Part shown: piece by piece, positions 28,048-37,506 of the stretch
Position numbering within the stretch: position 1 is the first letter of the stretch
How the letters are laid out: each line of letters begins with the position of its first letter
Source of the DNA: Actinacidiphila paucisporea
GTDB taxonomy: Bacteria > Actinomycetota > Actinomycetes > Streptomycetales > Streptomycetaceae
Length of the DNA stretch: 64,000 nucleotides
Assembly (NCBI RefSeq): GCF_900142575.1
Contig: NZ_FRBI01000006.1
Coordinates: forward strand, 242,418-306,417
Reading direction: 5' to 3'
Program-made: the position numbers and the translations under genes
Notes under the pieces: model-generated
The model's input: the letters and a program-made list of their open reading frames with translations, nothing else
The model's database searches: none
Told to the model about the DNA's origin: nothing

Positions 28048-28079
28048 CGGAGATCCAAACGACAGGCCCTAGATCTCCG
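28048..28079. terminator. Hairpin between kinase and molybdo-enzyme genes, with a MITE-like end
   Basis: CGGAGATC (28048-28055) pairs with GATCTCCG (28072-28079) across the convergent stops. The loop reads ...GACAGGCCCTAG; AGATCC-N4-GACAGGCCCTAG at 28051-28072 matches the right end of the 196-bp element (AGATCC-GCCG-GACAGGCCCTAG) except for the four variable bases. So a solo end of that element may supply both the terminator and the TAG stop of the molybdo gene. Confidence 0.5.
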
Positions 28080-28683
28080 GGCCTTCGCCCGGCTCCTCCT
28101 GGTAGGAGTAGCGCTGCTCGCTCCAGGCGTCGCCGATGTTGTGATAGCCGCGTTCCTCCCAGAAACCGCGGCGGTCCGCCGTCATGTATTCGACGCCGCG
28201 GACCCACTTGGGGCCTTTCCAGGCGTAGAGCCCGGGAACGATGAGCCGCACCGGGAAGCCGTGTTCCGCGGTGAGGGGCTGGCCGCCCTTGTGGGTGGCG
28301 AATAGGGACTGGTCGTCGAGGAAGTCCTCGATCCGCAGGTTGGAGCTGAATCCGTATTCGGCCCAGACCATCACATGGGTCACGTCGGCGGCGGGCGGCG
28401 CGAGCTTCACGACGGTCGAGGTGGCGACGCCGCCCCATTCGATGCCGAGCATCGAGAATTTCGTGACGCAGTGGAAGTCGGCGACGACCGTGTCATAGGG
28501 CAGCGCGGAGAAATCCGCGTGATTCCAGCAGGTCTTGTCGCCGTCCGCGGTGGCGCCGAAGACGCGGAACTCCCAGCGGTCGGGTTTGAAGCGCGGCACC
28601 GGGCCGTAGTGCGTCACGGGCCAGCCCCGCTGGAGCCGCTGGCCCGGCGGCAGCTCCCCCTCGCGACGCTCGTACCGACCCAT
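28069..28683 (-). CDS. Molybdopterin-dependent oxidoreductase (sulfite oxidase family)
   Basis: 204 residues, a minimal sulfite-oxidase/YedY-type molybdenum domain. C72 in VVADFHCVTKFSMLG is the expected molybdenum-ligating cysteine. Other family segments: WPVTHYGPVPRFKPDRWEFRVFG near the N-terminus, KGGQPLTAEHGFPVRLIVPGLYAWKGPKWV (MPT-binding loop), and GFWEERGYHNIGDAW at the end. There is no signal peptide or Tat motif, so it is probably cytoplasmic. The natural substrate is unknown; related actinobacterial proteins are annotated only as oxidoreductases. Divergent from bacterioferritin. Confidence 0.88.
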   Translation of the reverse strand: MGRYERREGELPPGQRLQRGWPVTHYGPVPRFKPDRWEFRVFGATADGDKTCWNHADFSALPYDTVVADFHCVTKFSMLGIEWGGVATSTVVKLAPPAADVTHVMVWAEYGFSSNLRIEDFLDDQSLFATHKGGQPLTAEHGFPVRLIVPGLYAWKGPKWVRGVEYMTADRRGFWEERGYHNIGDAWSEQRYSYQEEPGEGPEI

Positions 28684-28746
28684 GTGTCCATGGTGACAGA
28701 CCGGACGAGGTGCTCATGACCCGGGCGGACACGGCGGTCACTGACG

Positions 28747-28762
28747 GTAAGGACTCGCTTAC
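28747..28762 (+). promoter_or_regulatory. GTAAG-N6-CTTAC dyad in the bfr upstream region
   Basis: A perfect 5-bp inverted repeat with a 6-base centre, 67 bases before the bfr ATG and 63 bases before the divergent molybdo gene. It could be an operator for either. It is not a good DmdR/IdeR iron box. I cannot assign a regulator. Confidence 0.35.
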
Positions 28763-28828
28763 TGGATCGCGTCACCGTGCGGTGCGAGGATGCGCGCACC
28801 ACTCGTCGATACGGAAGGACGGCGTCGC

Positions 28829-29308
28829 ATGCAGGGCGACCCCGAGGTCATCGAGTTCCTCAACGAACAGCTGACCGCTGAGCTGACCGCGATCAACCAG
28901 TACTTTCTGCACGCGAAGATGCAGGAGAACTTCGGCTGGCTGAAGCTCGCGAAGTACACCAGGTCGGAGTCGTTCGACGAGATGAAGCACGCCGAGATGC
29001 TGACCGACCGCATTCTCCTTCTCGAAGGCCTGCCGAACTACCAGCGGCTCTTCCATGTCAGGGTCGGGCAGACCGTCACCGAGATGTTCCAGGCCGACCG
29101 GCAGGTGGAGGTCGAGGCGATCGACCGGCTGCGCCGCGGTATCGAGGTCATGCACGCCAAGGCCGACTTCACGTCGAAGAACATCTTCGAATCGATCCTG
29201 GCCGACGAGGAGCACCACATCGACTATCTCGACACGCAGTTGGAGCTGGTGGAGAAGCTGGGCGAGCCGCTGTACCTCGCGCAGCTGATCGAGCAGCCGG
29301 ACAGCTGA
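28829..29308 (+). CDS. bfr: Bacterioferritin
   Basis: 159 residues, exactly the family length. It stores iron in a 24-subunit haem-containing shell. All ferroxidase ligands are present: E18, E51, H54, E94, E127, H130, and the haem-ligating M52. The ATG at 28829 is preceded by GGAAGG ten bases away; a reading starting at 28790 adds 13 residues and lacks a good ribosome site. The ferredoxin that releases iron (bfd) is encoded convergently just downstream. Confidence 0.97.
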   Translation: MQGDPEVIEFLNEQLTAELTAINQYFLHAKMQENFGWLKLAKYTRSESFDEMKHAEMLTDRILLLEGLPNYQRLFHVRVGQTVTEMFQADRQVEVEAIDRLRRGIEVMHAKADFTSKNIFESILADEEHHIDYLDTQLELVEKLGEPLYLAQLIEQPDS

Positions 29309-29340
29309 GCGCCTTGGCACCGTCCCCGCGGGGCAGCGGC

Positions 29341-29607
29341 TCAGGCCGCGCGCGCGTCCGGCTCCTCGGCCCGTACCAGCACCGCCGGCACCGCGGCGGC
29401 GCTCCCGGCCGGCTGCGGCTCCGAACGGGTCGGGTAGCCCGACCCGCGGCCGAGCAGGCTCTGGATGCGCTTGACGCACGACCCGCAGTCGGTGCCCGCC
29501 TTGCAGGCGGAGGCTATCTGCCGGGGGGTGCAGCGACCGGCGTCGGCGTGCTGCTTGACCTGCTGCTCGGTGATGCCGAAGCAGGAGCAGACGTACACGC
29601 GGGTCAC
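29341..29607 (-). CDS. bfd: Bacterioferritin-associated ferredoxin (2Fe-2S)
   Basis: 88 residues from a GTG at 29607 (reading MTRVYVCSCFGITEQQV). The BFD fold ligands are present: C7-x-C9 and C41-x2-C44. In other bacteria Bfd binds bacterioferritin and reduces its core to mobilise iron. The ~35 residues after the cluster domain are a Pro/Ala-rich extension without a match I know. The longer reading (from 29727) crosses the aroG terminator and is rejected. An iron box lies 25 bp upstream, so expression should rise when iron is low. Confidence 0.9.
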   Translation of the reverse strand: MTRVYVCSCFGITEQQVKQHADAGRCTPRQIASACKAGTDCGSCVKRIQSLLGRGSGYPTRSEPQPAGSAAAVPAVLVRAEEPDARAA

Positions 29608-29631
29608 CGCCGATCCGGGGCCATGAGGAGC

Positions 29632-29650
29632 TGAGGTAACCCTTACCTTA
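29632..29650 (-). promoter_or_regulatory. DmdR/IdeR-type iron box before bfd
   Basis: The 19-mer TGAGGTAACCCTTACCTTA matches the IdeR/DmdR consensus TTAGGTTAGSCTAACCTAA at 14 of 19 positions and keeps the dyad. It lies 25 bases upstream of the bfd GTG, over the promoter. DmdR1 is the main iron repressor of Streptomyces, so bfd should be repressed when iron is replete. Confidence 0.65.
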
Positions 29651-29678
29651 CCTGCCGGTCCTGGCGGAGAAAAGCGAC

Positions 29679-29711
29679 AAGGGGCGCGGATCGATGTGAT
29701 CCGCACCCCTT
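29679..29711 (-). terminator. Terminator of the DAHP synthase gene
   Basis: AAGGGG-C-GCGGATC, loop GATGT, GATCCGC-A-CCCCTT: a 13-bp stem with one C/A mismatch, 52 bases past the aroG stop on the minus strand and before the bfd iron box. The short A/T ends make it act in either direction. Confidence 0.7.
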
Positions 29712-29762
29712 CCGTACGAGCGCACACGAGCGTTCACCCGGGCTCGCGAGCGCCGACGAGCG

Positions 29763-31175
<1,413 letters not shown>

Positions 31176-31303
31176 TCACAGGAGCAACACGGAAATCACC
31201 GGCCCGCCTGTTAACGTCATCCCGCTTCAGAGCCGACGCCGCCCTGGCGCAGGCTCCCCGGGAGGACGCGCCCCTGGCGCGCGCGAAAACCGAGGGCAGC
31301 ACC

Positions 31304-33367
31304 TTGACAAACAGACATCGCAAACGGAAGTCCACCATCGCCTACGGAGCGGGAGCCGCCGTGCTCGCCGCCGTGGCGGCCTTCGCCACGGTCGCGCAGG
31401 CGAGCCCGTCCTCGGGCGGCACGGCCGACGCGAGGGCGGGCCTGGCGCGTAACGCGCTGCAAACCGACTTCGCCGCCGCGGCGGCCGAATTCCACGTACC
31501 GCAGAGCGTGCTGATGGCGGTGTCCTACCGGCAGACCCTGTGGGAGTCGCACCAGGGCCGGCCGAGCACCACCGGCAACTACAACGTGATGGGCCTCACC
31601 CAGGTCACCGCCGCCGACATCGGGCAGCCCTCGGACGCGGAACGGCTCTCGCACCTGAACATGAGCGGCGACCCGGCCGTCTCCCGGCACTTCGACGCCG
31701 CCCGGGCGCTGGGCGGCGACCCCGGGAAGGTCGACACCACCGACCCGCGGCTGCACACCCTGGACGCCGCGGCGAAGCTGATCGGCGCCGCCACCTCCGA
31801 GGTGCGCTCCGACCCGCGGCAGAGCGTACGGGCCGGCGCCGCGCTGCTGGCGCAGTACGAGAAGGCCGCGTCCGGCTCGCTGCCGGCCGACCCGGGCCGC
31901 TGGTGGGCCGGTATCGCCCGCTACAGCCAGTCCCCCGACCGCGCCGGCGCCGCGCAGTTCGTGCGGCGGGTCTACGACACGGTGAAGTCCGGCGCGGCCC
32001 GGCTGACCGCGGACGGCCAGGCGGTGACGCTGGCCGCCGACCCGTCGGTGGCCCCGGTCGAGCCGGGCAAGGTGCCGCTGGCGGCGTCCACCACACCGCC
32101 GCCTGTGACCAGCGACACCGTCACAGCCGACTGCCCGACGTCGCTGAGCTGCACCTTCGTGGCCGCGGGCTTCAAGCAGAACAGCACTACGCCGGACGAC
32201 TTCGGCAACTACAACGTCTCGGACCGCCCCGCCAACGGCGAGGACGTGCGCTACCTCGTCATCCACGACATGGAGGGCACCTTCGACGGCAGCATCAAGG
32301 AGTTCCAGGACCCCACCGCCTACGCCAGCGCCCACTACCTGGTCGCCGACGACGGCCGCGTCACCCAGATGGTGCAGCTCAAGGACGAGGCGTGGCACTC
32401 GGCGAACAAGACCGTGAACATGCACTCGGTCGGCGTGGAGCACGAGGGCTGGGCGATCAAGACCGGTGACTGGTTCACCGAGCAGGAGTACGACTCCTCG
32501 GCCGTCCTGGTGAAATACCTGGCCCAGAAATTCGGCATCCCGCTGGATCGCGAGCATGTCATCGGCCACGACGAGGTGCCGGGAGTGCTGGACGCCAAGG
32601 TCTCCGCGCAGCACTGGGACCCGGGTCCGTACTGGGACTGGAACCACTACATGTCGCTGCTGGGCGCCCCCGACGGCGCGGGCGGCGCGGGCGGCCCGGT
32701 GGCGACCGGCCAGCTGGTCCGTGTCGTGCCGCCGTACACCACCGCGAACCAGCCGACGCTGACCAACGGCGGCGCCGCGGTCCCCGCGCACCCGGCGAAC
32801 TTCGTCTACCTCTACACCTCGCCGTCCACGGGCGCCGCGCTGCCGGCCGACCCCTACCTGGGCGCCGTGAAGTGGAGCGACGGCGCGAACTGGGCCGACA
32901 AGGTCCCCGCGGGCGGCGCCTACGTGGTCGCCGGCGTGCAGGCCGACTGGACGGCGATCTGGTATCAGGGCCGCGCGCTGTGGTTCCAGAACCCGGGCGG
33001 GCAGTTCACCTCGGTCCTCGCCGCGACCCCGGTCATCACCCCGAAGTCCGGCACGATCCCGGTCTACGGCCGGGCCTACCCCGAGGACGCGGCCTACGCG
33101 GGCACCGGCGTGCCCGTACAGGACCAGAACACCGCCTCGCTGACGAAGTACACGATCCCGGCGGGCCAGTCCTACGCCCAGGCGGGCCCCGAGGAGGTCG
33201 GCGACTACTGGTACGCGGGCACCTTCGCCGGCACCGCGGCCGGTGACCGCACCCTGGTCAAGGGCACCGACGCGTTCTACCCGATCCGCTACAACCACCG
33301 GATCGCCTGGGTGCGGGCGGGCGACGTCAACCGTTCCGCCCTGACACGAGGCGCCCCCGTGCGCTAG
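31304..33367 (+). CDS. Secreted N-acetylmuramoyl-L-alanine amidase (PGRP-type)
   Basis: 687 residues from a TTG at 31304, with GAGGG seven bases upstream; the longer in-frame reading to 31133 overlaps aroG regulatory DNA. A Sec signal peptide (RHRKRKSTIAYGAG...AFATVAQA) starts it. Residues ~40-260 form a lysozyme/lytic-transglycosylase-like helical region (YNVMGLTQVTAADIG, WWAGIARYSQSPD). The amidase_2/PGRP zinc domain at ~300-440 has VRYLVIHDMEG, AHYLVADDGRVTQMVQLKDEAWHSANK, SVGVEHEG, HVIGHDEVPG and the HWDPGPYWDW ligand loop. The ~240-residue C-terminal part has no family I recognise. It should cleave stem peptides from peptidoglycan outside the cell. The gene end contains the trp promoter. 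Confidence 0.85.
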   Translation: MTNRHRKRKSTIAYGAGAAVLAAVAAFATVAQASPSSGGTADARAGLARNALQTDFAAAAAEFHVPQSVLMAVSYRQTLWESHQGRPSTTGNYNVMGLTQVTAADIGQPSDAERLSHLNMSGDPAVSRHFDAARALGGDPGKVDTTDPRLHTLDAAAKLIGAATSEVRSDPRQSVRAGAALLAQYEKAASGSLPADPGRWWAGIARYSQSPDRAGAAQFVRRVYDTVKSGAARLTADGQAVTLAADPSVAPVEPGKVPLAASTTPPPVTSDTVTADCPTSLSCTFVAAGFKQNSTTPDDFGNYNVSDRPANGEDVRYLVIHDMEGTFDGSIKEFQDPTAYASAHYLVADDGRVTQMVQLKDEAWHSANKTVNMHSVGVEHEGWAIKTGDWFTEQEYDSSAVLVKYLAQKFGIPLDREHVIGHDEVPGVLDAKVSAQHWDPGPYWDWNHYMSLLGAPDGAGGAGGPVATGQLVRVVPPYTTANQPTLTNGGAAVPAHPANFVYLYTSPSTGAALPADPYLGAVKWSDGANWADKVPAGGAYVVAGVQADWTAIWYQGRALWFQNPGGQFTSVLAATPVITPKSGTIPVYGRAYPEDAAYAGTGVPVQDQNTASLTKYTIPAGQSYAQAGPEEVGDYWYAGTFAGTAAGDRTLVKGTDAFYPIRYNHRIAWVRAGDVNRSALTRGAPVR

Positions 33368-33370
33368 GGT
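33341..33370 (+). promoter_or_regulatory. trp leader promoter inside the end of the amidase gene
   Basis: CTGACA at 33341-33346 (5/6 to the -35) and TAGGGT at 33365-33370, spaced by 18 bp; the amidase TAG stop is the first half of the -10. Transcription would start at or a base or two before the trpL ATG at 33378, giving a leaderless mRNA. Confidence 0.6.
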
Positions 33371-33377
33371 CGCCGGC

Positions 33378-33449
33378 ATGACCGCGCTTCAGAACTCACC
33401 GACGACGCACCAGGACTGGTGGTGGACCGCTCATCCGGCGGCCCGCTGA
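33378..33449 (+). CDS. trpL: Trp operon leader peptide
   Basis: 23 residues, MTALQNSPTTHQDWWWTAHPA then AR: three successive Trp codons (TGG TGG TGG) at residues 14-16, exactly the sign of an attenuator peptide. Its mRNA is likely leaderless. When charged tRNA-Trp is scarce, the ribosome stalls on the Trp run and the antiterminator forms; otherwise the downstream hairpin terminates. Such a leader before the fused anthranilate synthase gene has been described in S. venezuelae, and this looks like the same system. It is too short for ordinary gene calls. Confidence 0.92.
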   Translation: MTALQNSPTTHQDWWWTAHPAAR

Positions 33450-33505
33450 ATCGCGCATCAGCAGCACTTCGCGAAGGCCGCCCGCAGGGGCGGCCTTCGG
33501 CGTTT
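33437..33505 (+). terminator. trp attenuator: antiterminator and terminator hairpins
   Basis: Terminator: CGAAGGCCGCC (33472-33482) pairs with GGCGGCCTTCG (33489-33499), loop CGCAGG, then TTT within 33503-33505. Antiterminator: GGCGGCC at 33437-33443, within the end of trpL, can pair with GGCCGCC at 33476-33482, the left half of the terminator. This is a two-state attenuator; the switch depends on ribosome position over the Trp codons. Confidence 0.8.
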
Positions 33506-33555
33506 CCCGGCCTGGTCGCCGCCCCTTCCCCGCCGTCAAGGAAGGACACCCGACC

Positions 33556-35478
33556 GTGCCAGAGACTCCCGACGCCGTACGGCTCGTCACCCGCCTGCTC
33601 ACCCCGGGGCACCCGCCCTTCGCCCTGCTGCACCGCAGGACGCCGGGCCGGCCCGAGGGGGTCGCGGAGGTGCTCACCGGACCCGTCACGGCCGTCGAGC
33701 GCCTCGCCGACATCGCGCTGCCCGCCGGCGCGGCCGACGGCGGCGCGCACACCGACGCCCTCGCCCTGATCCCCTTCCGGCAGATCCGCGAACGCGGCTT
33801 CGACGTCCGCGACGACGGCACCCCGCTGCTGGTCCTGCACCCCGAGGAGAGCGCCGAAGTCCCGCTCGACGACCTCCTCGACGCGCTGCCCGACGTCCCC
33901 GTGCGGGTCGAGAACGGCGCCTTCGACGTCGGTGACGACGCCTACGCGGACATCGTCGGGCGGGTCATCGAGGACGAGATCGGCCAGGGCGAGGGCGCCA
34001 ACTTCGTGATCCGCCGCACCTTCCGCGGCAGCATCCCGGACTACGGGCCCGCCGCCGCGCTGGCCCTCTTCGCCCGGCTGCTGCGCGGCGAACGCGGCGC
34101 GTACTGGACGTATGTGGTGCACACCGCGGAGCGCACCCTGGTCGGCGCCAGCCCCGAGGTCCATGTGCGGATGTCGGGCAACACCGTCGTGATGAACCCG
34201 ATCAGCGGCACCTACCGCTACCCGGCGCAGGGCCCCGACGCCGCCGGGCTGCTGGACTTCCTGGCCGACCCCAAGGAGGCCGAGGAGCTGACCATGGTGG
34301 TGGACGAGGAACTGAAGATGATGTGCACCGTCTGCGACCTCGGCGGGGTCGTGGTCGGCCCGCGGCTGAAGGAGATGGCGCACCTGGCGCACACCGAGTA
34401 CGAGCTGCGCGGGCGCTCCACCCGCGACGTGCGCGAGGTGCTGCGCGAGACGATGTTCGCCGCGACCGTGACCGGCTCGCCGGTGCAGAACGCCTGCCGG
34501 GTCATCGAGCGCCACGAGCCCGGCGGGCGCGGCTACTACGCCGGCGCCCTGGCCCTCATCGGCCGCGACGCGGGCGGCGCCCAGACGCTGGACTCCCCCA
34601 TCCTGATCCGCACCGCCGACATCTCCCCCGGCGGCGAGCTGCGCGTCCCGGTCGGCGCGACGCTCGTACGGCACTCCCGGCCGCATTCCGAGGTCGCCGA
34701 GACCCACGCCAAGGCCGCGGGCGTGCTCACCGCGCTCGGGGTGCGCCAGGCCCCGCCGCGTACCCCCGGGGCTCCCAGGCCGCGGCTGGCCGACGACATC
34801 CGCGTACGAGCCGCCCTCGACGCCCGCCGGGCGCACCTGGCGCCGTTCTGGCTGCGGATGCAGGTCGAGCACCCCGAGCCGACCGCGCACGCCCTGGTGG
34901 TCGACGGCGAGGACACCTTCACCGCGATGCTGGCCCACCTGCTGCGCTCCTCGGGCCACGCGGTGACCGTGCGCCGCTACGACGACCCGGGGCTGCGGGC
35001 CGCGGCGCTGCGCCACCGGGGCCCGGTGGTGCTGGGCCCGGGACCCGGCGACCCGGCCGACACCGCCGACCCCAAGATGCGCTTCCTGCGGGCGCTGGCC
35101 GCCGACCTGGTCCGCGACCACCCGCACGGGCTGCTCGGGGTCTGCCTGGGCCACGAGCTGCTGGCCGCGGAGCTGGGCCTGGACCTGGTCCGCAAGGACG
35201 AGCCCTTCCAGGGCGCCCAGCGCACAATCGACCTCTTCGGCCGCGAGGAGACGGTCGGCTTCTACAACTCCTTCACCGCCCGCTGCGACGGGACCGCGGC
35301 CGAGGAGCTGGCGATGCACCGGGTCGAGCTGAGCCGCGACCCGGGCACCGGCGACATCCACGCGATGCGCGGCCCCGGCTTCGCGGGCGTGCAGTTCCAC
35401 CCGGAGTCGGTGCTGACGCTGAACGGCTCGCGGATCGCGGCGGAGCTGCTGGCGCAGGTGCTGCTGCCGGCGCGCTGA
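33556..35478 (+). CDS. trpEG: Fused anthranilate synthase TrpE-TrpG
   Basis: 640 residues from the GTG at 33556. The first ~430 residues are the chorismate-binding TrpE part (RTLVGASPEVHVRMSGNTVVMNPISGTYRYP, HLAHTEYELRGRSTRDV, VTGSPVQNACRVIERHEPGGRGYY). The last ~190 are a class I glutamine amidotransferase with catalytic C530 in LGVCLGHE and H615 in VQFHPES. It makes anthranilate from chorismate and glutamine in one polypeptide, the PhzE-like fused form. The leader before it has a Trp attenuator, so this is a tryptophan-regulated enzyme. trpD lies far away, at 61335-62399. Ends before a perfect 15-bp hairpin. Confidence 0.93.
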   Translation: MPETPDAVRLVTRLLTPGHPPFALLHRRTPGRPEGVAEVLTGPVTAVERLADIALPAGAADGGAHTDALALIPFRQIRERGFDVRDDGTPLLVLHPEESAEVPLDDLLDALPDVPVRVENGAFDVGDDAYADIVGRVIEDEIGQGEGANFVIRRTFRGSIPDYGPAAALALFARLLRGERGAYWTYVVHTAERTLVGASPEVHVRMSGNTVVMNPISGTYRYPAQGPDAAGLLDFLADPKEAEELTMVVDEELKMMCTVCDLGGVVVGPRLKEMAHLAHTEYELRGRSTRDVREVLRETMFAATVTGSPVQNACRVIERHEPGGRGYYAGALALIGRDAGGAQTLDSPILIRTADISPGGELRVPVGATLVRHSRPHSEVAETHAKAAGVLTALGVRQAPPRTPGAPRPRLADDIRVRAALDARRAHLAPFWLRMQVEHPEPTAHALVVDGEDTFTAMLAHLLRSSGHAVTVRRYDDPGLRAAALRHRGPVVLGPGPGDPADTADPKMRFLRALAADLVRDHPHGLLGVCLGHELLAAELGLDLVRKDEPFQGAQRTIDLFGREETVGFYNSFTARCDGTAAEELAMHRVELSRDPGTGDIHAMRGPGFAGVQFHPESVLTLNGSRIAAELLAQVLLPAR

Positions 35479-35486
35479 GTCCTGCC

Positions 35487-35520
35487 GTCCGGATCTCCGC
35501 GACACCGCGGAGATCCGGAC
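35487..35520. terminator. Perfect 15-bp hairpin between trpEG and the uridine-kinase gene
   Basis: GTCCGGATCTCCGCG (35487-35501), loop ACAC, then CGCGGAGATCCGGAC (35506-35520). It lies between convergent genes and should stop transcription from both sides. Confidence 0.85.
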
Positions 35521-35528
35521 CCCGGACC

Positions 35529-36278
35529 CTAGACCGGCACGGCGTCGCTCCCCGCGCACGCGGGGCTGATCCCCGCGTGGTGGCCGGGCGACAGCGCCAT
35601 GCCGCCCGCTGTCCGCACGCGCGGGGGCTCCGACCGGGCCGGTTCGCCGAGGACCGGTCCGATCAGCCGGCGCACCGCCGCCAGCAGGTCGGACTCCGGC
35701 GCCGTGCCGTCCAGCACCAGGTCCGCCCGGCTGCGGGACGGGGCGACGTATTCCGCGTGGCTCTCGCGCCCGTGGGCCAGGTAGTTGCGCAGCGACAGGG
35801 CGGGGTCCTGGCGCTGGACCTCGATCTTGCGGAGGATCTTCCTGGCCAGCCGGATGTCGTCCGGCGTGTCGACGTACACCCGCCAGGCGGCCCGGGCGGC
35901 GACCGCGGGCAGGGTCAGGGCGAACAGGCCCTCGACCACCACCAGGCGGTGCCGCCCGGACCCGGCGGCCGCGTCGATCGCGGCGGTCACCGCGGTCTCG
36001 TCGATGGACCCCGGGTGGTTCCAGTCCAGGGTCTCCGCGCCGGTCGCGCTGAGCGTCCTGACCCCGCGCAGCGGATCGTGCGCGGGGACGTAGAAGTCGT
36101 CCAGATGGATCAGTCCGACGGTGTCGGGATGGTGCAGCGCCAGCGCTTCGGCAAGGGTGGACTTGCCGGACGCGGTGCCGCCCGCGACCGCCAGTACGGG
36201 CACGCGGAGACCTCCCGCCCACCACCCGCGGTCGCCCCTGTCCGGAAGCACTCCGCGCGTCACTTCTTCACCCGCCAT
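35529..36278 (-). CDS. udk: Uridine kinase-like P-loop kinase
   Basis: 249 residues. The P-loop LAVAGGTASGKSTLAEALALHHPD at about 29-50, then LIHLDDFYVPAHDP, LDWNHPGSID, VVVEGLFAL and a lid region RKILRKIEVQRQDPALSLRNYLAHG are those of uridine kinase/phosphoribulokinase-type enzymes. It phosphorylates a nucleoside (uridine/cytidine) to the 5'-monophosphate. Sequence alone does not fix the substrate. The ~30-residue C-terminal tail is unconserved. Convergent with trpEG. Confidence 0.78.
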   Translation of the reverse strand: MAGEEVTRGVLPDRGDRGWWAGGLRVPVLAVAGGTASGKSTLAEALALHHPDTVGLIHLDDFYVPAHDPLRGVRTLSATGAETLDWNHPGSIDETAVTAAIDAAAGSGRHRLVVVEGLFALTLPAVAARAAWRVYVDTPDDIRLARKILRKIEVQRQDPALSLRNYLAHGRESHAEYVAPSRSRADLVLDGTAPESDLLAAVRRLIGPVLGEPARSEPPRVRTAGGMALSPGHHAGISPACAGSDAVPV

Positions 36279-36417
36279 ACCGGGCGCTCCTCATGTGCTC
36301 AAGGGGGAAACGAAGCGGCCGGACAAGCCGGGTGCAGGGAGAATAGGTCGCGGGGATCACTTGCGGCAAGCGCTGTCGGTGTACGTCTTCCCGGCGGCGT
36401 CCGCGGCGCCGGCGGAG

Positions 36418-37446
36418 CTACCCGAAGAAGACCCCCGCCTCCGCGTAGAGCGACGGGTCGACGGTCTTGATCCTGGAGGTCGCGTCGCCGATCGGCACCC
36501 GGACGATGTCGGTGGAGCGCAGCGCGACCATCTTGCCGAAGTCGCCGTCCCTGACGGCCTCGACGGCGTGCAGGCCGAAGCGGGTGGCGAGCCAGCGGTC
36601 GAAGGCGCTGGGGGTGCCGCCGCGCTGGACGTGGCCGAGGACGGTGGTCCTGGCCTCCTTGCCGGTGCGCTTCTCGATCTGGTTGGCGAGCCACTCGCCG
36701 ACGCCGGACAGCCGGACGTGCCCGAAGGAGTCCAGGGTGCCGTCCTTGAGGACCATGTCGCCGTCGCGCGGCATCGCGCCCTCGGCGACGACCACGATCG
36801 GCGCGTAGCGGATCTTGAAGCGGCTCTCGACCCAGGCGCACACCTGGTCGAGGTCGAAGCGCTGTTCCGGTATGAGGATCACGTTGGCGCCGCCGGCCAG
36901 GCCCGAGTGCAGCGCGATCCAGCCCGCGTGCCGGCCCATCACCTCGACCACCAGGACCCGCATGTGCGACTCGGCGGTGGTGTGCAGCCGGTCGATGGCC
37001 TCGGTGGCGATGTTGACGGCGGTGTCGAAACCGAAGGTGTAGTCGGTCGCCGAGAGGTCGTTGTCGATGGTCTTGGGGACCCCCACCACTTTTACGCCGT
37101 GTTCCTGGTGGAGGGTGGCCGCGACGCCGAGGGTGTCCTCGCCGCCGATCGCGATGAGCGCGTCGATGCCCTCGGCCGCCAGGTTCTCCTGGACCCGGCG
37201 CGCTCCGCCCTCGATCTTGAGCGGGTTGGTGCGCGAGGAGCCGAGTATGGTGCCGCCGCGCGGCAGTATGCCGCGGACCGCCGGGATGTCGAGCCGTACG
37301 GTGTCCCCTTCCAGGGGGCCACGCCAACCGTCCCTGAAGCCGGTGAAGTCGTACCCGTACTCCTGGACGCCTTTACGCACGATGCCGCGGATGACCGCAT
37401 TGAGGCCGGGGCAGTCTCCGCCGCCAGTCAGAACTCCGACTCGCAT
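36418..37446 (-). CDS. pfkA: 6-phosphofructokinase, group III-type active site
   Basis: 342 residues from the ATG at 37446, with GGGAAGAG upstream; a reading extended to 37584 is unlikely. It phosphorylates fructose-6-phosphate. Motifs: VGVLTGGGDCPGLNA, GTILGSSRTNP, ALIAIGGEDTLGVA, VGVPKTIDNDL, MGRHAGWIALHSGLAGGANVILIPE and VLGHVQRGGTPSAFDR. The phosphoryl-donor positions are D104 and K125 where E. coli PfkA has Gly; that pair usually marks PPi-dependent enzymes, but the similar S. coelicolor enzyme is reported as ATP-dependent, so the donor is open. It is separated from macR by 70 bp holding a Crp-like site. Confidence 0.92.
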   Translation of the reverse strand: MRVGVLTGGGDCPGLNAVIRGIVRKGVQEYGYDFTGFRDGWRGPLEGDTVRLDIPAVRGILPRGGTILGSSRTNPLKIEGGARRVQENLAAEGIDALIAIGGEDTLGVAATLHQEHGVKVVGVPKTIDNDLSATDYTFGFDTAVNIATEAIDRLHTTAESHMRVLVVEVMGRHAGWIALHSGLAGGANVILIPEQRFDLDQVCAWVESRFKIRYAPIVVVAEGAMPRDGDMVLKDGTLDSFGHVRLSGVGEWLANQIEKRTGKEARTTVLGHVQRGGTPSAFDRWLATRFGLHAVEAVRDGDFGKMVALRSTDIVRVPIGDATSRIKTVDPSLYAEAGVFFG

Positions 37447-37506
37447 GGACTCTTCCCTTCGTCGCAAGCCAGCTGTGCCGGATGTGACAACCTCCGCCAA
37501 GCTAGC

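Noticed and set aside
29341..29727. Longer bfd reading from 29727
   Set aside because: It would cross the aroG terminator and the iron box; the conserved VYVCSC begins just after the GTG at 29607.
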